5,376 bases of DNA from positions 1-5,376 of the forward strand of contig USOF01000109.1 in NCBI GenBank assembly GCA_900556285.1, in the 5' to 3' direction. The DNA is from an uncultured Collinsella sp. Its GTDB lineage: Bacteria > Actinomycetota > Coriobacteriia > Coriobacteriales > Coriobacteriaceae. Below the pieces are notes generated by a model, which was given only the letters and a program-made list of their open reading frames with translations, was not told the origin of the DNA and searched no databases. The first letter of the stretch is position 1, and the number at the start of each line of letters is the position of its first letter. A program made the position numbers and the translations under genes. This document shows positions 1 through 5,327 of this stretch, piece by piece.

Positions 1-5
1 CAACA

Positions 6-223
6 ATCTAGATCTGTAACAGCTAGGCCCACTTTTGACCCCTACCTGTTACAGATCGAGACAAACCAAACCCGCCTGCCGGAAAATCTCAATCTGTAAC
101 AACAACTCGGCAAAATCCGTCCCTCGTGTTACAGATCTAGACAAACGGAGACCGTCCTGCCGAAACATCTCGGTCTGTAACACCTGGCCGCCCAAATCGG
201 GTCTAGATGTTACAGATCGAGAT
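6..223. repeat. Array of three inverted-repeat units (TCTGTAACA / TGTTACAGA arms)
   Basis: Left arms TCTGTAACA lie at 13-21, 93-101 and 174-182; right arms TGTTACAGA lie at 47-55, 127-135 and 208-216. Each left arm is followed by exactly 25 bases before its right arm, and the unit period is 80 then 81 bases. Arms extend imperfectly to about 16 bases (ATCTC-xx-TCTGTAACA against TGTTACAGATCGAGA). The 25-base gaps (22-46, 102-126, 183-207) are dissimilar, while the stretches from each right arm to the next left arm (47-101 and 127-182) are alike along their whole 55-56 bases, sharing GACAAAC, CCTGCCG and ATCTC. The array can therefore be read as two conserved 55-base palindromic blocks plus two half-blocks. 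The 80/81 period breaks any reading frame, so it is not coding. It could be a dispersed intergenic palindrome, a cluster of protein-binding sites or RNA hairpins; nothing here decides between these. No gene is visible in 1-311. Confidence 0.85.
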
Positions 224-245
224 TTTGTTTGAGAGACCGAGAATT

Positions 246-263
246 GGACCGAAAACACGGTCC
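246..263. other. Small perfect hairpin between the repeat array and the tRNA terminator
   Basis: GGACCG (246-251) and CGGTCC (258-263) form a 6-bp stem with the loop AAAACA. Neither strand has a T-tract after it, so it is not a convincing terminator. It could be chance or the edge of the neighbouring repeat array. Confidence 0.3.
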
Positions 264-272
264 CGGAATAAC

Positions 273-302
273 AAAAAAGCTCGCCGGCTAGGCCGACGAG
301 CT
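273..302 (-). terminator. Intrinsic terminator of the tRNA-fMet transcript
   Basis: Read on the minus strand, AGCTCGTCGGC (302-292), the loop CTA and GCCGGCGAGCT (288-278) form an 11-bp GC-rich stem with one G-U pair. It runs directly into a T-tract (278-273). It starts 9 bases after the tRNA CCA end, as expected for a monocistronic tRNA gene. Confidence 0.9.
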
Positions 303-311
303 GCAAGTTCT

Positions 312-388
312 TGGTCGCGGGGGCAGGATTTGAACCTACGACCTCCGGGTTATGAGCCCGGCGAGCTACCAGACTGCTCCACCCCGCA
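312..388 (-). tRNA. Initiator tRNA-fMet (anticodon CAU)
   Basis: This is a 77-base minus-strand cloverleaf with a genome-encoded CCA end (314-312) and anticodon CAT at 354-352 in the loop CTCATAA. Three features mark it as initiator rather than elongator: three consecutive G-C pairs in the anticodon stem (GGG/CCC), an A11-U24 pair in the D stem (GAGC/GCTC), and no Watson-Crick pair at 1-72. Position 1 is U and position 72 is G, where E. coli has C1 and A72. The T arm is GTAGG-TTCAAAT-CCTGC. The molecule delivers formyl-methionine to the ribosomal P site at start codons. The gene stands alone, with its own promoter (420-448) and terminator (273-302), and is divergent from coaX. Confidence 0.96.
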
Positions 389-419
389 ATGTCTGGGCGC
401 CTCATGTGCGTAATAAAGA

Positions 420-448
420 ATATTACGTGGGAGTTCGGTAAACGGCAA
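420..448 (-). promoter_or_regulatory. Sigma-70-type promoter of the tRNA-fMet gene
   Basis: On the minus strand there is a -35 box TTGCCG (448-443), a 17-base spacer and a -10 box TAATAT (425-420). The start site would fall near 413, giving a leader of about 25 bases before the tRNA 5' end at 388. Box quality, spacing and position all agree. Confidence 0.75.
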
Positions 449-540
449 GGAAAATCTCGTAGAGCATAATTCCTTCATATTTAAACCCCTCGACCCCTAT
501 CACAGTAAACGAATCGCAGCCGAGCGCCGTCGACGGCACG

Positions 541-548
541 TATACAAT
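541..548 (+). promoter_or_regulatory. Possible -10 element of the coaX promoter
   Basis: TATACAAT contains the -10-like hexamer TACAAT at 543-548, about 37 bases before the coaX start. That would give a leader of roughly 30 bases. No good -35 box is visible 16-18 bases upstream, so this call rests on one hexamer in an otherwise GC-rich stretch. It lies in the 196-base divergent gap between the tRNA gene and coaX. Confidence 0.4.
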
Positions 549-584
549 GGTGCGCGTCCTTTTATGCCGACACCGGGAGTAGAC

Positions 585-1358
585 ATGCTGCTCGCTATCG
601 ATATGGGAAACACGCAGACGGCTATGGGTCTGTTTGACGGAGACGAGCTGGTGCAGTCGTGGCGCATGCCCACCGACCGCTCCTATACCGCCGACGAGAT
701 CCATGTGCGCCTGATGGGCTTCTTTAAGATGTACGGCCTCTCGCTCGACGCGGTCGACGCGATCGCCTTTGCGGGCGTGGTGCCGCAGCTCTCGCGCGAA
801 TGGCACGCCGTGGCCGACCGCATCGCGGCGGACGCCATCGTCATTGGGCCGCAGACGGCCGCCGTGACCAAGCTGCGCGCGGCGCGCCCCCAGGCCGTAG
901 GTGCCGATCGCATCGCCAACGCCGTTGCGGCCGAGACCTTCTACGGCGCGCCGGCAATCGTGGTGGACTTTGGCACCGCGACCAATATCGACGTCATCGA
1001 TGAGGACGGTTATTACATTGGTGGGGCGATCGCGCCGGGCATCCGCATCTCCATGGACGCGCTTGCCGCCCGAGCCGCCAAGCTCGCCAGCGTGCCGCTC
1101 GAGGCGCCCGAGCACGCCATCGGCCGCGATACCGAGGAATGCATCAAGGTCGGTGCCGTAATGGGCGCCGCCTCCATGGCCGAGGGCCTGGTCGCGCGCA
1201 TGAAGCGCGAGCTGGGGCGCGAGGACGCCACCGTTATCGCCACGGGCGGTCTCGCCGGCATCGTCGCCGATTCGACCGACGCCTTCGACGTGGTAGACGG
1301 CCAACTCACCATCAAGGGTATCTGCGAAATCTACCGCCGCATGCAGGAGCTGGGATAG
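585..1358 (+). CDS. coaX: Type III pantothenate kinase (CoaX)
   Basis: A cytosolic ASKHA-fold kinase that phosphorylates pantothenate with ATP, the first committed step of coenzyme A synthesis. The 257-residue product matches the family length of about 250-260. Family motifs in order: the phosphate-binding motif DMGNT at 6-10; VVPQL at 65-69; GADRIANAVAA at 106-116, where D108 matches the family's catalytic aspartate; DFGTATN at 128-134; GGAIAPG at 146-152; and IATGG at 218-222. The GTATN run has Asn where most relatives have a second Thr, and the usual Q-S-G/Y-G segment before the last helices reads KVGAVMGAA (188-196). The start at 585 is chosen because GGGAG (575-579) lies 5 bases upstream and the protein then begins MLLAID, as family members do; an in-frame ATG at 564 lacks a ribosome site. 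The gene is transcribed alone, towards the ATPase, and ends at the hairpin terminator at 1390-1442. Confidence 0.95.
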   Translation: MLLAIDMGNTQTAMGLFDGDELVQSWRMPTDRSYTADEIHVRLMGFFKMYGLSLDAVDAIAFAGVVPQLSREWHAVADRIAADAIVIGPQTAAVTKLRAARPQAVGADRIANAVAAETFYGAPAIVVDFGTATNIDVIDEDGYYIGGAIAPGIRISMDALAARAAKLASVPLEAPEHAIGRDTEECIKVGAVMGAASMAEGLVARMKRELGREDATVIATGGLAGIVADSTDAFDVVDGQLTIKGICEIYRRMQELG

Positions 1359-1389
1359 AGTAAACGCCAGGTCGCAGCAACCAGCCGCC

Positions 1390-1438
1390 AATCCTATTCC
1401 TCAAAATCGAAAATTTTTCAGTTTTGAGGAATAGGATT
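1390..1438 (+). repeat. Palindromic hairpin element, copy 1
   Basis: A perfect 17-bp inverted repeat with left arm AATCCTATTCCTCAAAA (1390-1406), a 15-base loop TCGAAAATTTTTCAG (1407-1421) and right arm TTTTGAGGAATAGGATT (1422-1438). The core CTATTCCTCAAAA / TTTTGAGGAATAG and the asymmetric loop recur in the same orientation at 2667-2707 and 2751-2795, so this is a true repeat family and not just a terminator. It lies 31 bases after coaX and 5 bases past the ATPase stop codon. Confidence 0.92.
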
Positions 1439-1442
1439 TTTT
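1390..1442 (+). terminator. Intrinsic terminator of coaX, formed by repeat copy 1
   Basis: On the plus strand the 17-bp stem of repeat copy 1 is followed by a T-tract (1437-1442), giving a stem-plus-U-run terminator just past coaX. On the minus strand the same stem is followed by GGCGG rather than T's, so termination of the convergent ATPase transcript here would be weaker. The stem is AT-rich for a terminator, which lowers certainty about its strength. Confidence 0.7.
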
Positions 1443-1443
1443 G

Positions 1444-2640
1444 CTAAGCCTCGCCGCACAACCACCTCGCCAGGTCCACGATCTGCACCCCATCGCGATC
1501 CGTGGCCTCGTGATGCGTGCGGGCAAGAATCATCTTGGGATACGCATCGCCAATGCTCAGCAGTGGCGAAATCTCGCGTTCAAACGTCTTATCCGAGCTG
1601 ATGTCGTCGCTCACCTGAATGTAGAGCTTCTCGCTTCGCTTGATTGCTACAAAGTCTATTTCCTTTTTATAGAGCACACCGACGTATACCTCGTATCCGC
1701 GGCGCAGCAGCTCGATGGCCACCATGTTCTCGTATACGCGTCCCCAATCCATATCACGTGTACCAAGCAGTGCGTATTTGAACGCGTGGTCTGCCAGGTA
1801 ATACTTCTCGCCGCTCTTAAGGTATTTTTTGCCGCGAATGTCGTACCGACGAACTTTATAGAAGGCAAACGCATCGCACAGGTACCCCATGTACGTGCCG
1901 ACCGTCTTGTTCGTAATCTTTAGCCCATCCGCATTCAAAACATCTGTAATGTTGCGTGCCGACGTTATGTTGGAGACGTTGTCCATCATGTAATCGGCAA
2001 TGCGCAGCAGTGCCGATTCGTTTCTCACGTTATGCCGCTGCACGATATCCCTCACGATGAGCGTTTTGAAGACATTGGAGAGATATTGGTAGCGCTGCTC
2101 CTGCAGTGGATAAGGGTAAGAGCCGGACATACCGCCGGTTCTCGCGTACTCATCGAAGTCGCGATCGACCTCGCCCTCGTCACTATAGAAGCGATACTCC
2201 TCAAACGAGAATGGGAAAACCTCGATCTCGAACGTGCGCCCCGTAAAGAGCGTCGACAGATCGCTCGACAGCAAAAAGGCGTTCGATCCGGTGATGAAGA
2301 TGTCGTACTGCTCGGATGCATGGAGGCTGTTGATCGCGCGTTCAAAGCCGTCGCACATCTGAACCTCGTCGATAAGCAGGAAGTTTTGCTTGCCGGCCAC
2401 TCGATGCTCTTTTACATAGGCGAGCAACGCGTGATACTCGAGCAGGTTCTCGAACTCATCGAGGTTGTAGTTGATATGGATGACATTCGAATTGGACAGA
2501 TTTGCCTCCACGTAATCGCGGAGGGCCTCGAGCAATTTTGATTTACCGCTACGCCGGATGCCCGTGATGACCTTGATATCCGGCACGCCAATAAGGCTCG
2601 TCAACGTGTCCATATATGACGTTCTATTGATGAGTTTCAT
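1444..2640 (-). CDS. AAA-family ATP-binding protein (AAA_14 / DUF4143 type)
   Basis: A predicted cytosolic ATPase of 398 residues, the usual length for this family, whose cellular role is not established. The N-terminal ATPase half has a Walker A motif GIRRSGKS (27-34), Walker B FLLIDEVQ (87-94), a sensor-like ITGSNA (116-121) and the family run GRTFEIEVFPFSFEEY (134-149). The C-terminal DUF4143 half ends in a nuclease-fold-like segment: YENMVAIELLRRGY (303-316), EIDFVA (327-332) and YIQVS (340-344). These resemble the E...D...ExK pattern of PD-(D/E)XK folds, with Gln in place of the last Glu and no Lys, so nuclease activity cannot be assumed. The start is set by AGGGAGG (2652-2646), 5 bases upstream. 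The gene is monocistronic, convergent with coaX and without a partner gene. One sampled line (1861-1920) is 53% GC against 67% in folP-folK (4081-4140), which fits later acquisition. Three copies of a hairpin repeat surround it. Confidence 0.9.
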   Translation of the reverse strand: MKLINRTSYMDTLTSLIGVPDIKVITGIRRSGKSKLLEALRDYVEANLSNSNVIHINYNLDEFENLLEYHALLAYVKEHRVAGKQNFLLIDEVQMCDGFERAINSLHASEQYDIFITGSNAFLLSSDLSTLFTGRTFEIEVFPFSFEEYRFYSDEGEVDRDFDEYARTGGMSGSYPYPLQEQRYQYLSNVFKTLIVRDIVQRHNVRNESALLRIADYMMDNVSNITSARNITDVLNADGLKITNKTVGTYMGYLCDAFAFYKVRRYDIRGKKYLKSGEKYYLADHAFKYALLGTRDMDWGRVYENMVAIELLRRGYEVYVGVLYKKEIDFVAIKRSEKLYIQVSDDISSDKTFEREISPLLSIGDAYPKMILARTHHEATDRDGVQIVDLARWLCGEA

Positions 2641-2666
2641 TGACGCCTCCCTGCGGTCTTTTATCG

Positions 2667-2707
2667 CTATTCCTCAAAAAAGAAAATTTTTCAGTTTTGA
2701 GGAATAG
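2667..2707. repeat. Palindromic hairpin element, copy 2 (in the ATPase leader)
   Basis: Arms CTATTCCTCAAAA (2667-2679) and TTTTGAGGAATAG (2695-2707) form a perfect 13-bp stem around the 15-base loop AAGAAAATTTTTCAG. It is in the same orientation as copies 1 and 3. It lies 14 bases upstream of the ATPase ribosome-binding site, so it would be part of the 5' leader if transcription starts to its right. Confidence 0.9.
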
Positions 2708-2718
2708 ACTCTGTAACG

Positions 2719-2724
2719 AATATA
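2719..2724 (-). promoter_or_regulatory. Possible -10 element of the ATPase promoter
   Basis: On the minus strand TATATT (2724-2719) is the best -10-like hexamer between repeat copies 2 and 3. The -35 position, 17 bases upstream, reads AGCCAG, a poor match. If used, transcription would begin near 2712 and the leader would contain all of repeat copy 2. Confidence 0.35.
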
Positions 2725-2750
2725 CCTCGCTAAAGGCCGAGCTGGCTTAA

Positions 2751-2795
2751 TTCTATTCCTCAAAATCGAAAGATTATCAGTTTTGAGGAATAGAA
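2751..2795. repeat. Palindromic hairpin element, copy 3
   Basis: Arms TTCTATTCCTCAAAA (2751-2765) and TTTTGAGGAATAGAA (2781-2795) form a perfect 15-bp stem around the 15-base loop TCGAAAGATTATCAG. The core and the loop ends match copy 1, but the bases extending the stem differ (TT/AA here, AATC/GATT in copy 1) and still pair. It lies between the putative ATPase promoter and the terminator of the folate operon. Confidence 0.9.
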
Positions 2796-2820
2796 CCGAG
2801 ATGCCATCCTGCAGTCACCC

Positions 2821-2854
2821 GAAAGCCCTCCCCGGTGCAGGCCGAGAAGGGCTT
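2821..2854 (-). terminator. Probable terminator hairpin of the folP-folK operon
   Basis: On the minus strand AAGCCCTTCTCGG (2854-2842), the loop CCTGCA and CCGGGGAGGGCTT (2835-2823) form a 13-bp GC-rich stem with two G-U pairs. It starts 37 bases after the stop codon of the ligase-like gene. Only a short T run (TTT, then C) follows, so it may be a weak terminator or depend on other factors. Confidence 0.6.
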
Positions 2855-2891
2855 CGTTGTCATCGTTGTCTTTGGGTGCGGGCGCCTCGCG

Positions 2892-3593
2892 CTACAGACC
2901 GCGGATGCGTACGGCCTCGGGCGGAAACTCTTGCTCGCCGGCGTCGGTCTTAATGGTCGCGCGACCCCAGATGTCCAGGCCCGCAAACACACCGACCGCA
3001 AGTGGCAGGCCGTTGGGCGACACCGCCGCAACTTGGCGACCGAGCAGCGGCACCATGTCGAAGTACTCGCCCAGCACGGGAGCCAACGGACCGGCAGCAC
3101 CCTGTGGCGTGTTGGCGACAACCGCCCAGGCGTCCACGCGGGTCAACACGGCGGTGGCTAATGCCTCGACCAGCGCTTCGTCAGCAACATCCACGCCAAG
3201 CTCGCCCAGCGCCGCGCGCTCAATATCCACCGTCACGGCACCGAACATGCCCGCGGCACCGGCACCGCCGTTGACGGCGACGCGCGCGAGCGACGTCTCA
3301 AACGCAGGCGCGCCGCACACGATGTCACTCGGCCACTGGATGCCCACCTTGCCGGCAAGCCCCAGACCCGGCGTTGCGGCCGTGCCCGCGAGCGCGTCCA
3401 TCATGCCCATTGCGGCCACAAACGGCAGGCCGTGGAAGGCGTGCATGTTCACATCGGGACGCGCGACCAGCGAAAACGTCAGCGATGCATCGCTCGCGCT
3501 CCACGCGCACCAGCCCGCAGACACACCCTCGCGACCCGCGTCACGCGCCGCATCGAGCTCGGTACCGACGGCAACAGCATTCATCTCGATCAT
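2892..3593 (-). CDS. Degenerate biotin-protein-ligase-like protein
   Basis: A 233-residue protein resembling the catalytic and C-terminal domains of BirA-type biotin ligases without the DNA-binding domain. Recognisable parts: AGREGVSAGW (19-28), matching the place of the biotin-binding AGRGRRGRKW loop; SLTFSLVARP (37-46); IQWPSDIV (85-92), in place of the usual KWPND; and a C-terminal domain-like end (about 180-233) with LLGRQVAAV and GVFAGLDIWG. The invariant Lys of KWPND is Gln86, and the Arg-rich loop has lost most of its arginines. The N-terminal strand and helix with the STN motif are absent, and the folK stop leaves no room for them. Ligase activity is therefore doubtful; it may be a non-catalytic paralogue or a decaying gene, although the frame is open throughout. 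The start at 3593 directly follows the folK stop codon (3596-3594), which implies translational coupling; only a weak GGGG lies upstream, and M4 (3584) is an alternative start. Confidence 0.65.
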   Translation of the reverse strand: MIEMNAVAVGTELDAARDAGREGVSAGWCAWSASDASLTFSLVARPDVNMHAFHGLPFVAAMGMMDALAGTAATPGLGLAGKVGIQWPSDIVCGAPAFETSLARVAVNGGAGAAGMFGAVTVDIERAALGELGVDVADEALVEALATAVLTRVDAWAVVANTPQGAAGPLAPVLGEYFDMVPLLGRQVAAVSPNGLPLAVGVFAGLDIWGRATIKTDAGEQEFPPEAVRIRGL

Positions 3594-5321
3594 CTACATA
3601 CGCCCCAATTCGCCCACGATATGGCCCACGCGATCCTCGGGCTCCTTGACCTCGACGCCGTTGTAGCGGAAGAACCGCGCCGGATCGTGCATCAAGTCCT
3701 CGAGCGGCACCAGCACAAAGTCGCGCTCGCCAAGGTACGGGTGGGGCAGACGCAGCTTGTCGCCGCCGTGCACCTCGCCGTCCATCCACAGCAGGTCCAA
3801 GTCGATGGTGCGCGGGCCGTTTGCCTTGGCCTTTTTGGAGCGGTCGCGGCCCAGCTCGGCCTCGATCTTCATAAGCTCATCGAGCAGCACCAACGGCGCC
3901 AGCTCGGTCTTGATCTCGATGACGGCGTTGGCAAACGCATCCTGGCGCGTCTCGTAGGCCGGCTCGCTCTCGTAGATGCGCGAGCAGTTGGACACGCAGG
4001 TGAGCGGAATCTCGGCAATCATGTCGCGCGCAGCGCGGATGTTGTCGCAGCGATGCCCCAGGTTGGAACCCACGGCCACAAACGCGCGGCGCGGCTGCGG
4101 CTTGGCAACGGCCCAGTAACCGTTCAGGAACTGCGCAAAGCCCGCGACGTCATGTACGCGCACGATGTTGGCGCCGGCCTGGATGGCGCCCAGGCACACA
4201 CCAAACGTAGCGGCATCGCGTGCGGCGGCCTCGGTCACGCCCGAGACGGCGCCCACAAAGCGCTTGCGCGACACGGCGCACATGAGCGGATAGCCCAGCG
4301 ACGCCATCTTGGCGGTCTCGCGCTGGATGACGATGTCTTCGTTGGCCGTCTTACCAAAGCCCGGGCCGGGATCGATGCAGATACGGTCGCGCGACACGCC
4401 GGCATGGATGAGCGTGCGGGCCTGGTCGGACAGAAAGCCCATGACGCGGCGCATGATGGGCGCAGAATCGGGCAGGGTAAAGCGGCGGAGCTGCGAGGTG
4501 GGCACATAGGCTTCCTCACGGCGGGCGCTGCGGCGCATCATGGCGACCAGGTGGTCGCTGGGCTCTGGTGCGGCTTCGGTGGCCGCGGGCACGGTCTCGG
4601 GTGCAGCGGCGGCAGGGGCAGCCTGCTCGGCAGCCGGCGTCTCTGGCTCGGACTCGGGCGCGGGCTCCGGCTCGCCAAACGGCAGCGAGGGCTGTACCAC
4701 ACCGCCCGGAAGCTTGGCCTCAACCTTGGGCTCGCCCAGCAACTTGCCGCGACGACGACGGGCCGGCTTCTCGGCCTCGCGCGCGGCCTCGGCAGCCGCT
4801 TCGCGTGCCTTCTCAGCAACAAACGCCGCAGCCGAGGTATCAAGCTGCACCGTCGCGTGCGTGCGTGCGGGTGCGGCGACCTCGCCGGCGTGCATTACGA
4901 TGACGCCGCAGGTGCTCGTCTTAACGAACTCAACCATTTTGGGATCGGTGAAGCCCGTCACGTCGTTGACAATCGAAGCACCGCAGCGCACAGCCGCCTT
5001 GGCAACCGCCACATGACGTGTATCGATCGAGACGATGGCGCCCTCTTTGGCGAGCGCGCGCACGACGGGCAGCACGCGACGCGCTTCCTCGTCGGGGTTG
5101 ACCGGGGTAAAGCCGGGGCGCGTGGACTCGCCGCCCACGTCGATGATGTCGGCGCCGGCATCGAGCATCGCCAGGCCGTACTCGATAGCGGCATCCTGGT
5201 CAAAGTGCTCACCGCCGTCGCTAAACGAATCGGGCGTCACGTTGAGGACGCCCATGATGCGCGGACGGTCAAAGCTGAGCTCGTACTTTCCGCACCGCCA
5301 TGTCTTGCTGTCGTTCGCCAT
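3594..5321 (-). CDS. folP-folK: Bifunctional dihydropteroate synthase / HPPK (FolP-FolK fusion)
   Basis: This 575-residue cytosolic enzyme should carry two successive folate steps: FolK pyrophosphorylates 6-hydroxymethyl-dihydropterin, and FolP condenses the product with p-aminobenzoate. The FolP part (about 1-403) has all the key DHPS residues: IMGVLNVTPDSFSDGG (22-37), DVGGESTRPG (61-70), SIDT (98-101), ND (119-120), VMH (142-144), IDPGPGFGKT (316-325), SRKRF (351-355) and RVHDV (388-392). The FolK part (about 413-575) has FVAVGSNLG (414-422), ELGRDRS then GPRTIDLDLL (502-511, metal-binding D507 and D509) and LPHPYLGERDFVLVPLED (525-542). The DHPS domain is split by about 130 extra residues (see 4467-4880). 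The start at 5321 is set by AGGAGG 6 bases upstream; codons further upstream run into adapter. It is first in a minus-strand operon with the ligase-like gene. Its promoter is outside the window. No FolB domain lies between the two halves. Confidence 0.95.
   Translation of the reverse strand: MANDSKTWRCGKYELSFDRPRIMGVLNVTPDSFSDGGEHFDQDAAIEYGLAMLDAGADIIDVGGESTRPGFTPVNPDEEARRVLPVVRALAKEGAIVSIDTRHVAVAKAAVRCGASIVNDVTGFTDPKMVEFVKTSTCGVIVMHAGEVAAPARTHATVQLDTSAAAFVAEKAREAAAEAAREAEKPARRRRGKLLGEPKVEAKLPGGVVQPSLPFGEPEPAPESEPETPAAEQAAPAAAAPETVPAATEAAPEPSDHLVAMMRRSARREEAYVPTSQLRRFTLPDSAPIMRRVMGFLSDQARTLIHAGVSRDRICIDPGPGFGKTANEDIVIQRETAKMASLGYPLMCAVSRKRFVGAVSGVTEAAARDAATFGVCLGAIQAGANIVRVHDVAGFAQFLNGYWAVAKPQPRRAFVAVGSNLGHRCDNIRAARDMIAEIPLTCVSNCSRIYESEPAYETRQDAFANAVIEIKTELAPLVLLDELMKIEAELGRDRSKKAKANGPRTIDLDLLWMDGEVHGGDKLRLPHPYLGERDFVLVPLEDLMHDPARFFRYNGVEVKEPEDRVGHIVGELGRM
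4467..4880 (-). other. Low-complexity insert inside the dihydropteroate synthase domain
   Basis: These are residues 148-285 of the FolP-FolK protein, between VMHAGE and the helix that leads to IDPGPGFGKT. Three parts are visible: an Ala/Glu/Arg-rich probable helix (about 163-184) ending in a basic ARRRRGK (187-193); a linker with PGGVVQPSLPFG (205-216); and an acidic Pro/Ala/Glu-rich tail (about 217-256), followed by a basic segment MMRRSARREE (261-270). From the conserved Asn119 to Asp317 there are 198 residues; in E. coli DHPS the matching residues (N115, D185) are 70 apart. The frame is open through the insert and resumes perfect DHPS sequence, so this is an in-frame insertion in a surface loop and not a frameshift. 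No known domain is recognised in it. Confidence 0.85.
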
Positions 5322-5327
5322 GAACAT

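Noticed and set aside
6..223. CRISPR-like array (conserved 55-base blocks separated by 25-base unique gaps)
   Set aside because: Repeats are too long, only about two full copies and clearly diverged from each other; gaps are shorter than spacers and no cas gene is present.
35..405. Open frames across the repeat array on both strands
   Set aside because: The 80/81-base period shifts frame between repeat copies, no ribosome site is seen, and the minus-strand frame also crosses the tRNA gene.
423..1391. Long minus-strand open frame of 322 codons opposite coaX
   Set aside because: It is the antisense shadow of a high-GC gene with strong CoaX motifs, and its 3' end overlaps the tRNA promoter region.
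2709..2716. TCTGTAAC resembling an arm of the left-edge repeat array
   Set aside because: Only 8 bases match, with no partner arm at the 25-base spacing.
1381..2812. Possible target-site duplication GCC(A)ATCCT flanking the ATPase and its repeats (near 1387-1395 and 2803-2810)
   Set aside because: The match is imperfect and short, and the left copy overlaps the hairpin arm, so chance is likely.
2777..3121. Minus-strand open frame crossing the ligase-like stop codon and the terminator hairpin
   Set aside because: It runs through repeat copy 3 and the terminator and shares no recognisable motif; a frame shadow.
4540..5016. Plus-strand open frame of 158 codons rich in Ala/Gly/Ser
   Set aside because: It lies wholly opposite the folP low-complexity insert and reflects its biased codons; no ribosome site or recognisable domain.
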